This document shows positions 1 to 5,769 of a stretch of DNA of 7,787 bases, in pieces (the stretch's first letter is position 1; each line of letters starts with the position of its first letter). The DNA comes from SpSt-333 sp040751955 (GTDB lineage Bacteria; Bacteroidota; Ignavibacteria; UBA10030; UBA8401), in NCBI GenBank assembly GCA_040751955.1, contig JBFMFY010000099.1:1-7787 (forward strand), read 5' to 3'. Under the pieces are notes generated by a model. That model was not told the DNA's origin and searched no databases. It saw nothing but the letters and a program-made list of their open reading frames with translations. The position numbers were made by a program, and so were the translations under genes.

Positions 1-90
1 CCTTCTCCAGCACATCCTTCGACGCGCTCACGAAAAACGCTCGCTTGCTCAGGATGACTTTCGCTGAAAGGGAGATAAAAAACTTCTTTG

Positions 91-170
91 CGGCCCCGCC
101 AAAAAAAACGGCGGGCAAGTTTGTGTGAATGTTTTTCTCTGTGTCCCCGCCAAAAAACGCGGCAGGCAGG
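91..170. repeat. Duplicated A-loop hairpin
   Basis: Two imperfect copies about 51 bp apart: CCCCGCC, A8, C, GGCGGGC (94-116) and CCCCGCC, A6, CGC, GGCAGGC (145-167), followed by similar GT-rich tails (AAGTTTGTGTG; AGGTCTGTGG). The first forms a perfect 6-bp stem with the A-tract in the loop; the second has one mismatch. In neither strand does the T-run follow the stem, so they are not standard terminators. The remaining 1-90 shows only a CATCCT/AGGATG inverted pair (13-18, 51-56) and no gene. Confidence 0.6.
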
Positions 171-186
171 TCTGTGGTTACGGTTT

Positions 187-218
187 AAAATAAAAAAAGG
201 ACGGTCTGGCGACCGTCC
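187..218 (-). terminator. Intrinsic terminator at the operon end
   Basis: On the minus strand a perfect 8-bp stem, GGACGGTC and GACCGTCC (218-211 and 206-199), with the 4-nt loop GCCA is followed at once by TTTTTTTATTTT (198-187). This is a textbook Rho-independent terminator facing the operon, 165 bp after the fabF stop. It indicates that the transcript ends here rather than continuing into a further gene. The GC palindrome itself also resembles dispersed intergenic repeats. Confidence 0.8.
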
Positions 219-247
219 CTACATCGATTCGTGAAAAACTTTGTTAT

Positions 248-306
248 CCCCCTTCCGGCGTGGCATTGTGCGTGAGAGAAGGGGGTGTTCCGATGTCGTA
301 TATCGG
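248..306. repeat. Hairpin-rich stretch downstream of fabF
   Basis: CCCCCTTC (248-255) pairs perfectly with GAAGGGGG (278-285) around a 22-nt loop, and CCGAT (290-294) with ATCGG (302-306) around 7 nt. Neither has a T-run in the minus direction. The stretch contains no supportable gene. Confidence 0.45.
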
Positions 307-317
307 GACGGGGGATG

Positions 318-350
318 TTACTCTTTGAACTTCTTGAATGCGAGAGTCGT
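318..350 (-). pseudogene. Vestige of a second fabF 3' end
   Basis: Read on the minus strand, the 33 bases encode TTLAFKKFKE and a TAA stop, against ATLAFKKFSQ and TAG at the true end of fabF (383-415). The shared seven codons TLAFKKF differ at 4 of 21 bases, and all four are synonymous third positions (CTT/CTC, TTT/TTC, AAA/AAG, TTT/TTC). It is 65 bp away and in a different frame. It has no ribosome site or plausible independent function. The simplest reading is the leftover tail of a divergent fabF copy after recombination or gene replacement. A chance match is possible but unlikely at this place. The similarity starts beside the hairpin at 349-371. Confidence 0.6.
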
Positions 351-371
351 CCCGATAAAGACCATCGGGAC
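349..371. repeat. Hairpin immediately after fabF
   Basis: GTCCCGAT (349-356) and ATCGGGAC (364-371) are perfect complements around a 7-nt loop, 11 bp after the fabF stop. One mismatch out, AGT/ACT extends the pairing. No T-run follows, so it is not a canonical terminator; it could act as a 3' mRNA stabiliser. It sits exactly between the real fabF end and the vestigial copy. Confidence 0.6.
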
Positions 372-382
372 TACTGTTGATC

Positions 383-1636
383 CTATTGGGAAAACTTTTT
401 AAATGCAAGAGTAGCATTATGCCCGCCGAAGCCGAAGGCGTTGCAGATCGCCGCGTTGACGGTCTTTTTCACCGGCTTGTTCGGCACATAATTCAAATCG
501 CATTCGGGATCGGGCGTTTCGTAATTGATCGTCGGGTGGATCTCGTCGTGGACGATCGACAGCACAGAGGTGATCGCGCCGAGGACTCCCGCCGCGCCGA
601 GCAGATGCCCCACGAGCGACTTGGTCGAATTGACCGCAAGATTCTTTGCATGGTCGCCGAAGACCGCTTTGATCGCCGCAGTTTCGTACTTGTCGTTGTA
701 ATATGTGGAAGTTCCGTGCGCGTTCACATAGTCGATCTCGCTCGGCTTCATCCCCGCATCATCCAGCGCCATCTTCATGGAGCGCTGCGCTCCTTCGCCG
801 TTCGGCGCCGGCTCGGTGATGTGATGCGCGTCGCCGGTGAATCCCATCCCGGCAAGTTCCGCGTAAATCTTTGCGCCGCGCGCTTTGGCATGTTCAAGTT
901 CTTCAAGGATCATCACGCCGCCCCCTTCACCCATCACGAATCCGTCGCGGTCTTTATCAAACGGACGGCTCGCTTTTTCCGGTGCGTCGTTGCGTGTGGA
1001 TAATGCTTTCAATGCGTTGAATCCGCCGATCCCCATTTCGCAGATCCCCGCTTCCGATCCGCCGCAGAGCATCACATCCGCCAGCCCGCGCTGGATGAGC
1101 ATCAGCGAATCGCCGATGGCGTGCGATGCGGTGGCACATGCGGAGACCGTTGCGTAGTTTGGACCTTTCAGTCCATATTTGATGGAAACTCTTCCCGCGG
1201 CGATGTCGGGGATCATCATCGGAATAAAGAAGGGGCTGATCCTGTCCGGACCTTTCCGCTCAATCATGTTCCCTACCTGCGTCTGGAATGTTTTGAACCC
1301 GCCGATGCCGGAGCCGAAGACGACGCCGACTTTGTCCTTGTTTGTCTTTTCAAAATCGATCCCCGCATCTTTGATTGCTTCTTCCGACGCAGCGATGGCG
1401 TACTGCGTGAACTGATCGACCCGCTGTGCGAGTTTTCGGTCCATGTAGTTGTGCGGGTCGAATCCTTTCAACTCCCCTGCGAATTTCGTTTCGTAGTTTG
1501 TCGTATCGAAGTAAGTGATGTTTGCAACACCGCTCTTACCTGCGAGAGCGTTTGCCCAGAATTCCTTCACCGTCAATCCGATCGGTGTCACTGCCCCCAT
1601 GCCGGTTACGACAACGCGGCGTACTTGTTTAGCCAT
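383..1636 (-). CDS. fabF: 3-oxoacyl-[ACP] synthase II (KASII)
   Basis: FabF elongates acyl-ACP by condensation with malonyl-ACP. From the ATG at 1636 it is 417 aa, normal for the family. The triad is complete: C167 in VSACATASHAIG, H307 in NAHGTST and H344 in VGHLLGAAG, with K339 in NSTKS. GFGGHNATLAFKKF is the usual C-terminal block. The frame stays open to an ATG at 1699, but the extra 21 residues come from a palindromic spacer and are unlike FabF. The 1636 ATG gives MAKQVRRVVVTGMG and has AGGA (1644-1647) 7 nt upstream. The gene often found next, rnc, is not within the 382 bp that remain. Directly after the stop lies a fragment repeating the C-terminal TLAFKKF (318-350). Confidence 0.97.
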   Translation of the reverse strand: MAKQVRRVVVTGMGAVTPIGLTVKEFWANALAGKSGVANITYFDTTNYETKFAGELKGFDPHNYMDRKLAQRVDQFTQYAIAASEEAIKDAGIDFEKTNKDKVGVVFGSGIGGFKTFQTQVGNMIERKGPDRISPFFIPMMIPDIAAGRVSIKYGLKGPNYATVSACATASHAIGDSLMLIQRGLADVMLCGGSEAGICEMGIGGFNALKALSTRNDAPEKASRPFDKDRDGFVMGEGGGVMILEELEHAKARGAKIYAELAGMGFTGDAHHITEPAPNGEGAQRSMKMALDDAGMKPSEIDYVNAHGTSTYYNDKYETAAIKAVFGDHAKNLAVNSTKSLVGHLLGAAGVLGAITSVLSIVHDEIHPTINYETPDPECDLNYVPNKPVKKTVNAAICNAFGFGGHNATLAFKKFSQ

Positions 1637-1668
1637 AAGAAATTCCTGAAATTTTTTCACCACACATT

Positions 1669-1695
1669 CACAGATTACAATCCGTGGAATCTGTG
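1669..1695. repeat. Palindrome in the fabF leader
   Basis: CACAGATT (1669-1676) and AATCTGTG (1688-1695) are exact complements with an 11-nt loop, about 32 nt upstream of the fabF ATG and outside its AGGA ribosome site. It is inside the non-conserved N-terminal extension of the fabF open frame, which supports the downstream start. It may be a dispersed intergenic palindrome; no T-run follows directly. Confidence 0.5.
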
Positions 1696-1709
1696 GCAAT
1701 TGCTTTTAG

Positions 1710-1744
1710 AAATAAAAAACCACAACGTCACAGCGAACGTTATG
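1710..1744 (-). terminator. Possible weak terminator between acpP and fabF
   Basis: On the minus strand, CATAACGT (1744-1737) pairs with ACGTTGTG (1728-1721), one pair being U-G, around an 8-nt loop. It is followed by G and then TTTTTTATTT (1719-1710). The stem is A/T-rich and so weak, but the order stem then T-run is that of an intrinsic terminator. It lies about 90 bp after the acpP stop and could reduce fabF mRNA relative to acpP. The same gap also holds a hairpin TCCCG/CGGGA near 1748-1763 and a GTTGCGCAAC palindrome (1799-1808). Confidence 0.4.
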
Positions 1745-1834
1745 CTCTCCCGCCTTGTCGGGATCAGCATCCGTCAAACTAAAAAACGGGATGACGGTGT
1801 TGCGCAACTGTCACCTTGTGGTCTGGTGTAGCAA

Positions 1835-2071
1835 TTATCCTTTTTTGGATGTGATGTATTTGATCGCATCGCCAACGGTGCCGATCTTCTCGGCATCTTC
1901 GTCCGGAATGCTCATCCCGAAGGTTTTTTCGAATTCCATAACCAGTTCTACGGTGTCGAGCGAATCGGCGCCGAGGTCGTTGGTGAAGGATGCGGTCTCC
2001 GTTACCTGTGCGGCATCAACGCCAAGTTTGTTGACGATGATCTCTTTCACTTTTGCTGCTACATCTGACAT
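1835..2071 (-). CDS. acpP: Acyl carrier protein
   Basis: ACP carries all fatty-acid intermediates on a 4'-phosphopantetheine arm. The 78-aa acidic protein has the modification motif LGADSLDTVELVMEFE with Ser37 as the attachment site, and a usual C-terminal helix (TVGDAIKYITSKKG). It has the best ribosome site in the window: AGGAGA (2078-2083) 6 nt before the ATG, fitting the high abundance of ACP. It sits between fabG (156 bp upstream) and fabF (198 bp downstream to the chosen fabF start). A hairpin plus T-run in the acpP-fabF gap could end part of the transcripts, giving more acpP than fabF mRNA. Confidence 0.98.
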   Translation of the reverse strand: MSDVAAKVKEIIVNKLGVDAAQVTETASFTNDLGADSLDTVELVMEFEKTFGMSIPDEDAEKIGTVGDAIKYITSKKG

Positions 2072-2138
2072 AGTATATCTCCTATTAAGTTAACTGTGAC
2101 GTTTTGTTTTTGTCTCCGTCTATCGAGTGCTGGTTCGA

Positions 2139-2215
2139 GGAAACCGTTGAAACGGTTCCCCTCATTTTTGTTTTATGGTACTTTTGATAATCGGTGAAGT
2201 CGTTTTAACGACTTC
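2139..2215. repeat. Two look-alike palindromes in the acpP leader
   Basis: AACCGTT (2142-2148) and AACGGTT (2151-2157) form one palindrome; GAAGTCGTT (2196-2204) and AACGACTTC (2207-2215) form a second, perfect 9-bp one. Both have a short A/T centre between CG-containing arms, so they share a layout but not arm sequence. They occupy the 156-bp fabG-acpP gap, which otherwise shows only the acpP ribosome site. Neither is followed by a clear T-run in the minus direction. They look like REP-type intergenic repeats; a regulatory role for acpP is possible. Confidence 0.6.
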
Positions 2216-2227
2216 GCATACCTTTTA

Positions 2228-2980
2228 TTACATCACCATGCCGCCGTCCACGCAGAGAGTTTGCCCCGTAATGTAACTCGCTCCATCCGAGGCGAGAAAA
2301 CAGACAACGGAGGCTACTTCCTCCGGTTTTGCCATCCGCTTCATCGGAATGATGCCAAAGATACTTTCTTTTTGCTTCTCATTCAACTTTTCTGTCATGT
2401 CGGTCTCGATAAATCCGGGAGCGATGGCGTTTACCTGCACGTTGCGTGATGCGATCTCTTTTGCGATGGATTTGGTGAATCCGATGACTCCTGCCTTGGA
2501 AGCGACGTAATTCGCTTGCCCGGGATTGCCAACCACACCGACCACCGAGGTAATATTGATGATCTTGCCTGATTGCTGGCTCATCATCTGCCGCACTGCC
2601 GCTTTGGTGAAATTGAAGACGCTCTTCAGATTCGTGGCGATGACATCGTCCCAATCCTGTTCGCTCATTCTCATCAGCAGTCCGTCCTTCGTGATCCCCG
2701 CGTTGTTGACCAAGATGTCGAGGCGTCCGAATTCTTTTATCACACCCTGCACCACCTCATTGGACTGCACTGTGTTCGCAGCGTCCGATTGGAATGCGAC
2801 CGCTTTGCGTCCTTTTGATTGCAGTTCGGCAACAAGCGAGTCGGCTTCCTCTTTTCTGCTGCGGTAGGTGAATGCAACCGTGGCACCATTGTCTGAAAGC
2901 ATCTGGACAATCGCCCGCCCGATTCCGCGCGAACCGCCGGTGACGAGCGCGACTTTGCCTGAGAGATTATAGTTAGTCAT
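2228..2980 (-). CDS. fabG: 3-oxoacyl-[ACP] reductase
   Basis: FabG is the NADPH-dependent reductase that reduces 3-oxoacyl-ACP to 3-hydroxyacyl-ACP. It is a 250-aa classical short-chain dehydrogenase. Visible are the dinucleotide-binding TGGSRGIG (14-21), NNAG (92-95), N117 in ATNLKS, and catalytic S145, Y158 and K162 (ITSVVG; NYVASKAG). An arginine at 40 (FTYRSRKEE) fits NADPH preference. The end GQTLCVDGGMVM is the characteristic FabG C-terminus, which together with the position directly before acpP separates it from other SDR reductases. The ATG has only a weak GAG upstream. A heptamer-rich spacer precedes it (2981-3063), and a 156-bp spacer with two palindromes separates it from acpP. Confidence 0.97.
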   Translation of the reverse strand: MTNYNLSGKVALVTGGSRGIGRAIVQMLSDNGATVAFTYRSRKEEADSLVAELQSKGRKAVAFQSDAANTVQSNEVVQGVIKEFGRLDILVNNAGITKDGLLMRMSEQDWDDVIATNLKSVFNFTKAAVRQMMSQQSGKIINITSVVGVVGNPGQANYVASKAGVIGFTKSIAKEIASRNVQVNAIAPGFIETDMTEKLNEKQKESIFGIIPMKRMAKPEEVASVVCFLASDGASYITGQTLCVDGGMVM

Positions 2981-3002
2981 GTAATATACTCGAATGTTGT
3001 TG

Positions 3003-3054
3003 GTTTCAGGATTCAGGTTTCAGGCAAAACTACTATTCACATGAAACTTGAAAC
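3003..3054. repeat. Heptamer inverted repeat A (fabG-Cys-rich gene gap)
   Basis: Left arm: three 7-bp units TTTCAGG, ATTCAGG, TTTCAGG (3004-3024). Right arm: ATGAAAC, TTGAAAC (3041-3054). TTCAGGTTTCA (3012-3022) pairs with TGAAACTTGAA (3042-3052) at 10 of 11 positions. It continues almost directly into the CTGACYT array at 3060-3101, so the whole gap is built of 7-bp units. Confidence 0.75.
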
Positions 3055-3059
3055 GTTTT

Positions 3060-3101
3060 CTGACTACTGACCTCTGTCCTCTGACTTCCGATCTCTGTCT
3101 T
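3060..3101. repeat. Six-unit tandem heptamer array overlapping a gene end
   Basis: Consecutive units read CTGACTA, CTGACCT, CTGTCCT, CTGACTT, CCGATCT, CTGTCTT, consensus CTGACYT. On the minus strand the array encodes the last residues of the Cys-rich protein, and its last unit supplies the TAG stop (3064-3066). Because 7 is not a multiple of 3, gain or loss of a unit would change the reading frame of the tail. Confidence 0.8.
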
Positions 3102-3654
3102 TATACTCCTGCAATTGCTTGTATCCCTCTTTCCCCAGTATAAATTCCAATTCTGCTTTGCACGAATCGACCAGCGTCGATTGAGTATCTTTCACGATCG
3201 AGCAGCACTCCGCATCATCCTGCTGGAAATCGTCGAACGTCAGCAGTCCATTGTCAACAGTGATCGGGAACGCGACACAATAGAACGGCTTGATCTTCCA
3301 CGGATCGCCGTACTTCTCTGCGCTTACCAATTGTACGCTGCACCGCCCGTCCTTCCGAAGAAAAGTACATTTTCCATTGTGCACTTCAGTCCCAACAGAT
3401 GTACCGGAAGGAAAATCGATATCGTCTTCATACCGCTTCTCGAACCAGACCGATTCGTCGGTCACTTGCGTCTCGTCCATCTGCGCTTTCACTTCTTCCT
3501 TGTGCTGCAAGATCGTCTCCATCTCCGATGGATCGATGAACACTCCCGAGTGACAGCAGCTCGTCCGGCACAGAAACGGACCGCATCCTTTCGCAAAACC
3601 TTGTTCAAAGAGGATGGGGTCTATTTTATATTTTCCAATGCGTAGTTCGTTCAT
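3064..3654 (-). CDS. Cysteine-rich YkgJ/DUF3109-like putative metal-binding protein
   Basis: A 196-aa soluble protein of unproven function, with no signal peptide or membrane segment visible. The cysteine pattern is the diagnostic part: C24-x4-C29-x3-C33-C34 (GCGPFLCRTSCCHSG), C96 (GKCTFL), C105 (GRCSVQ), C126 (KPFYCVAFP), then C150-C151 and C165. A CxxxCC cluster followed by C-x-F/L, GRC and the KPxxC-x-x-FP block is what YkgJ-type cysteine-cluster (UPF0153) and DUF3109 proteins look like; these are presumed Fe/Zn binders. It interrupts the usual fabD-fabG pair, which hints at but does not prove a role linked to lipid synthesis. The last 12 residues (KDRDRKSEDRGQ) and the TAG stop are encoded by a tandem 7-bp repeat, so the natural C-terminus may be shorter and the tail is probably dispensable. 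No Shine-Dalgarno is evident before the ATG. Confidence 0.72.
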   Translation of the reverse strand: MNELRIGKYKIDPILFEQGFAKGCGPFLCRTSCCHSGVFIDPSEMETILQHKEEVKAQMDETQVTDESVWFEKRYEDDIDFPSGTSVGTEVHNGKCTFLRKDGRCSVQLVSAEKYGDPWKIKPFYCVAFPITVDNGLLTFDDFQQDDAECCSIVKDTQSTLVDSCKAELEFILGKEGYKQLQEYKDRDRKSEDRGQ

Positions 3655-3663
3655 AAGAAACTT

Positions 3664-3722
3664 GTTTTAAGTTTCAGGATTCAGGCTTCATGATTTCTCA
3701 CGTGTGACTTGAAACCTAAAAC
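3664..3722. repeat. Heptamer inverted repeat B (Cys-rich gene-fabD gap)
   Basis: GTTTTAAGTTTCA (3664-3676) pairs with TGAAACCTAAAAC (3710-3722) at 12 of 13 positions, loop 33 nt. The left side continues with 7-bp units TTTCAGG, ATTCAGG, CTTCATG (3672-3692). It begins 4 nt after the fabD stop and runs to within 9 bp of the next gene's ATG. It shares 19 of 20 bases with repeat A (3671-3690 against 3003-3022). Confidence 0.75.
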
Positions 3723-3726
3723 TCAA

Positions 3727-4632
3727 TTACCTAACAACTTCCACCGCTTTGTCGAATCCCGAAACCTCGGCTGTTGCCACTGTTCTCTTCACCAATCCCT
3801 GCAGCACTTTTCCCGGACCAACTTCGACGAATTTCGTTGCGCCGTTAGCCGCCATGTTCACTACCGATTCTTCCCAGCGAACAGGACTTGTTACTTGTTC
3901 AAACAACAGCGTTCGGATCTCGTCTGCTTTTATTACCGGCTTTGCAGTAACATTGGCATAGACCGGAATTTTCGCATCATGGATCTTGGTTTTATCCAGC
4001 GCTTCTTTCAATTTACCTTTTGCAGACTGCATCAACGGGGAGTGGAATGCGCCGCTCACCACGAGTTCTTTCACAAGTTTTGCTCCCCTCTCTTTCGCCA
4101 GTTCCATCGCTTTCCGCACACCGGTGACGCTTCCGGAGATTACAATCTGTCCCGGCGAGTTGAAATTCGCCGGTTGAACGATTCCCGCAGATGATGCGGC
4201 AGCACAGACTTCAACAACGATATTTGAATCGAGTCCGACAACAGCCGCCATCGTGCCGGGATTTTCTTCTCCCGCTTTCTGCATCAATTCGCCGCGGAGC
4301 CGCACAAGTTTGATTGCGTCCGCAAATGAGATCGCCCCTGCAGCAACAAGCGCAGAATATTCGCCGAGTGAATGCCCTGCAACCATTGCGGCATCGGTCG
4401 GTTTCAATACGGTCCATAATGCTACGCTGTGAAGGAAGATTGCCGGCTGCGTATTCTTGGTCTGTTTCAGATCCTCTTCCGGTCCGTTGAAACAGATGTT
4501 CGAGAGTGAAAATCCTAATGCAGAATCAGCCTCATCGAAGAATCTTTTTGCTTCAGGAAACTGCCCGTAAAGGTCTTTGCCCATCCCAACGTATTGCGAG
4601 CCTTGTCCGGGGAATATGTATGCAATCTTCAT
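3727..4632 (-). CDS. fabD: Malonyl-CoA:ACP transacylase
   Basis: FabD moves malonate from malonyl-CoA to ACP, supplying the extender for FabH and FabF. The 301-aa length is typical. Visible motifs are FPGQGSQ (7-13, oxyanion-hole glutamine Q11), the nucleophile elbow GHSLGEYSAL (S88), the malonate-binding arginine in RLRGELMQ (R113), GAFHSPLM with catalytic H197, and EVGPGKVLQGL near the C-terminus. No key residue is missing. There is no clear Shine-Dalgarno: the ATG is preceded by an A/T-rich stretch. The gene lies 87 bp after fabH and 72 bp before the Cys-rich gene; both gaps hold heptamer inverted repeats. The MKIAYIFPGQGSQ start is conserved in the family and fixes the N-terminus. Confidence 0.97.
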   Translation of the reverse strand: MKIAYIFPGQGSQYVGMGKDLYGQFPEAKRFFDEADSALGFSLSNICFNGPEEDLKQTKNTQPAIFLHSVALWTVLKPTDAAMVAGHSLGEYSALVAAGAISFADAIKLVRLRGELMQKAGEENPGTMAAVVGLDSNIVVEVCAAASSAGIVQPANFNSPGQIVISGSVTGVRKAMELAKERGAKLVKELVVSGAFHSPLMQSAKGKLKEALDKTKIHDAKIPVYANVTAKPVIKADEIRTLLFEQVTSPVRWEESVVNMAANGATKFVEVGPGKVLQGLVKRTVATAEVSGFDKAVEVVR

Positions 4633-4647
4633 AGTAAAAATTTTGTT

Positions 4648-4717
4648 GTTTCATGTTTCACAATTCAAGTTTCCAAAACAGCTTTTTAGCATGAATCATG
4701 AAACCTGAATCACGAAT
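4648..4717. repeat. Heptamer inverted repeat C (fabD-fabH gap)
   Basis: Four 7-bp units on the left (GTTTCAT, GTTTCAC, AATTCAA, GTTTCCA; 4648-4675) face four complementary-type units on the right (CATGAAT, CATGAAA, CCTGAAT, CACGAAT; 4690-4717). ATTCAAGTTTC (4663-4673) pairs with GAAACCTGAAT (4700-4710) at 10 of 11 positions. The right arm ends 2 nt from the fabH stop. It fills nearly all of the 87-bp gap. There is no coding sequence or T-run. Confidence 0.75.
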
Positions 4718-4719
4718 CG

Positions 4720-5715
4720 TCAGTATCCCCACTTCACGTACACTGCGCCCCATGTGTAACCCGCGCCGAAACTTGCGAAGACAAGGTTCTGTCCCTTTTT
4801 CACTTTTCCCGCATGCCACCATTCGGAGAGACACAACGGAATCGTCGCTGCCGTTGTGTTGCCGTACCTGTCGATATTGATCATTACTTTGGATTTGTCG
4901 AGTCCCATTCTTTCAGCGGTCGCATCGATGATGCGGAGGTTCGCCTGGTGCGGCACGAGCCAATCAACATCCACGCCGGTGAGGTTGTTCCGTTTCATGA
5001 TCTCTTCGGAGACATCCGCCATGCCGACTACCGCGACTTTGAAGACAGCTTTGCCGTCCTGATAGATGTAGTGCAGTTTGTCGTCGATCGTTTTGTGCGA
5101 CGGGGGATTCAAACTTCCGCCCCCCTTCATATACAAGAATTCTCCGCCACTGCCGTCGGAATAGAGTTTGTGATCGATTATACCGTAGTTCGGATCTGTT
5201 GACGGTTCGAGCAACACTGCGGCACCCGCATCGCCAAAAAGAATGCATGTGTTGCGGTCGGTGTAATCAAGAATTGAACTCATCTTATCCGCACCGACGA
5301 CGAGGACTTTCTTGTATGTTCCCGTTTCGATCAACTGCGCACCGAGTGAGATTGCATAAACGAATCCGGAACATGCGGCGGAAACGTCGAATCCCCACGC
5401 CTTCTTTGCACCGATCTTTTCCTGCAGGACACAGGCGGTAGCCGGAAAGAACATATCGGGAGTAACGGTTGCGAAGATAATCACCTCGAGTTCGTCCGCC
5501 CCAATGCCGCGGTTCTTCAAAAGATTTTGGACTGCCGGAACGGCGAGATCTGAGGTTGCTCCTTTTTCAAGTATGCGCCGCTCACGGATCCCGGTGCGCG
5601 TCCTGATCCACTCGTCGTTCGTCTCCACCATTTTTTCCAACATGGCGTTGGTCAATACTTTCTCAGGAACGTAATGCCCAACCGCAGTGATTGCTGCACG
5701 AATTTTTGCTGACAT
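4720..5715 (-). CDS. fabH: 3-oxoacyl-[ACP] synthase III (KASIII)
   Basis: FabH starts fatty-acid synthesis by condensing an acyl-CoA primer with malonyl-ACP. Numbered from the ATG at 5715 (331 aa), the thiolase-fold triad is complete: C115 in VSAACSGF, H256 in VPHQAN and N286 in YGNTTAA. The N-terminal VGHYVPEKVLTN and TNDEWIRTRTGIRERR and the C-terminal FASFGAGYTWGA are also typical. A GTG five codons upstream (5730) is open in frame, but the ATG followed by SAKIRAAITAVG gives the usual start; the GTGAGA stretch just before it could be a weak ribosome site. The gene lies 54 bp after plsX, a gap holding a small palindrome (5736-5753). It is followed within 2 nt of its stop by an inverted heptamer repeat. 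Primer preference (acetyl versus branched) cannot be read safely from sequence alone. Confidence 0.97.
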   Translation of the reverse strand: MSAKIRAAITAVGHYVPEKVLTNAMLEKMVETNDEWIRTRTGIRERRILEKGATSDLAVPAVQNLLKNRGIGADELEVIIFATVTPDMFFPATACVLQEKIGAKKAWGFDVSAACSGFVYAISLGAQLIETGTYKKVLVVGADKMSSILDYTDRNTCILFGDAGAAVLLEPSTDPNYGIIDHKLYSDGSGGEFLYMKGGGSLNPPSHKTIDDKLHYIYQDGKAVFKVAVVGMADVSEEIMKRNNLTGVDVDWLVPHQANLRIIDATAERMGLDKSKVMINIDRYGNTTAATIPLCLSEWWHAGKVKKGQNLVFASFGAGYTWGAVYVKWGY

Positions 5716-5735
5716 ATTATTTTTTCTCACAGTAT

Positions 5736-5753
5736 GGACAAAAATATCTGTCC
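5736..5753. repeat. Small palindrome in the plsX-fabH gap
   Basis: GGACA (5736-5740) pairs with TGTCC (5749-5753) around an 8-nt A/T-rich loop, 16 bp after the plsX stop. The stem is short and has no T-run, so termination is unlikely. Its form (GTAGGACAGA... read on the minus strand) looks like a dispersed intergenic palindrome rather than a gene-specific signal. Confidence 0.4.
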
Positions 5754-5769
5754 TACCAATTGTAAATGA

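Noticed and set aside
94..116. Intrinsic terminator at the first A-loop hairpin
   Set aside because: The T-run lies in the loop, not after the stem, on either strand.
1..382. Start of a downstream gene such as rnc
   Set aside because: No minus-strand frame with rnc-like sequence reaches the window edge; the region holds repeats and a terminator.
377..1003. Long plus-strand open frame of 208 codons opposite fabF
   Set aside because: It lies wholly antisense to the conserved FabF sequence, encodes an arginine/valine-rich product with no family likeness, and has no convincing ribosome site. The same applies to the plus-strand frames at 1121-1831, 3115-3645 and 3709-4194.
1637..1699. 21-residue N-terminal extension of FabF
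   Set aside because: The extra codons come from the spacer palindrome at 1669-1695; the ATG at 1636 has an AGGA site and gives the conserved FabF start.
3003..3101. CRISPR-like array in the fabG/Cys-rich gene gap
   Set aside because: The units are 7 bp long and contiguous or facing, without unique spacers of constant length.
4720..5730. GTG start five codons upstream for FabH
   Set aside because: The ATG at 5715 gives the usual FabH N-terminus, and the GTGAGA stretch is better read as a weak ribosome site.
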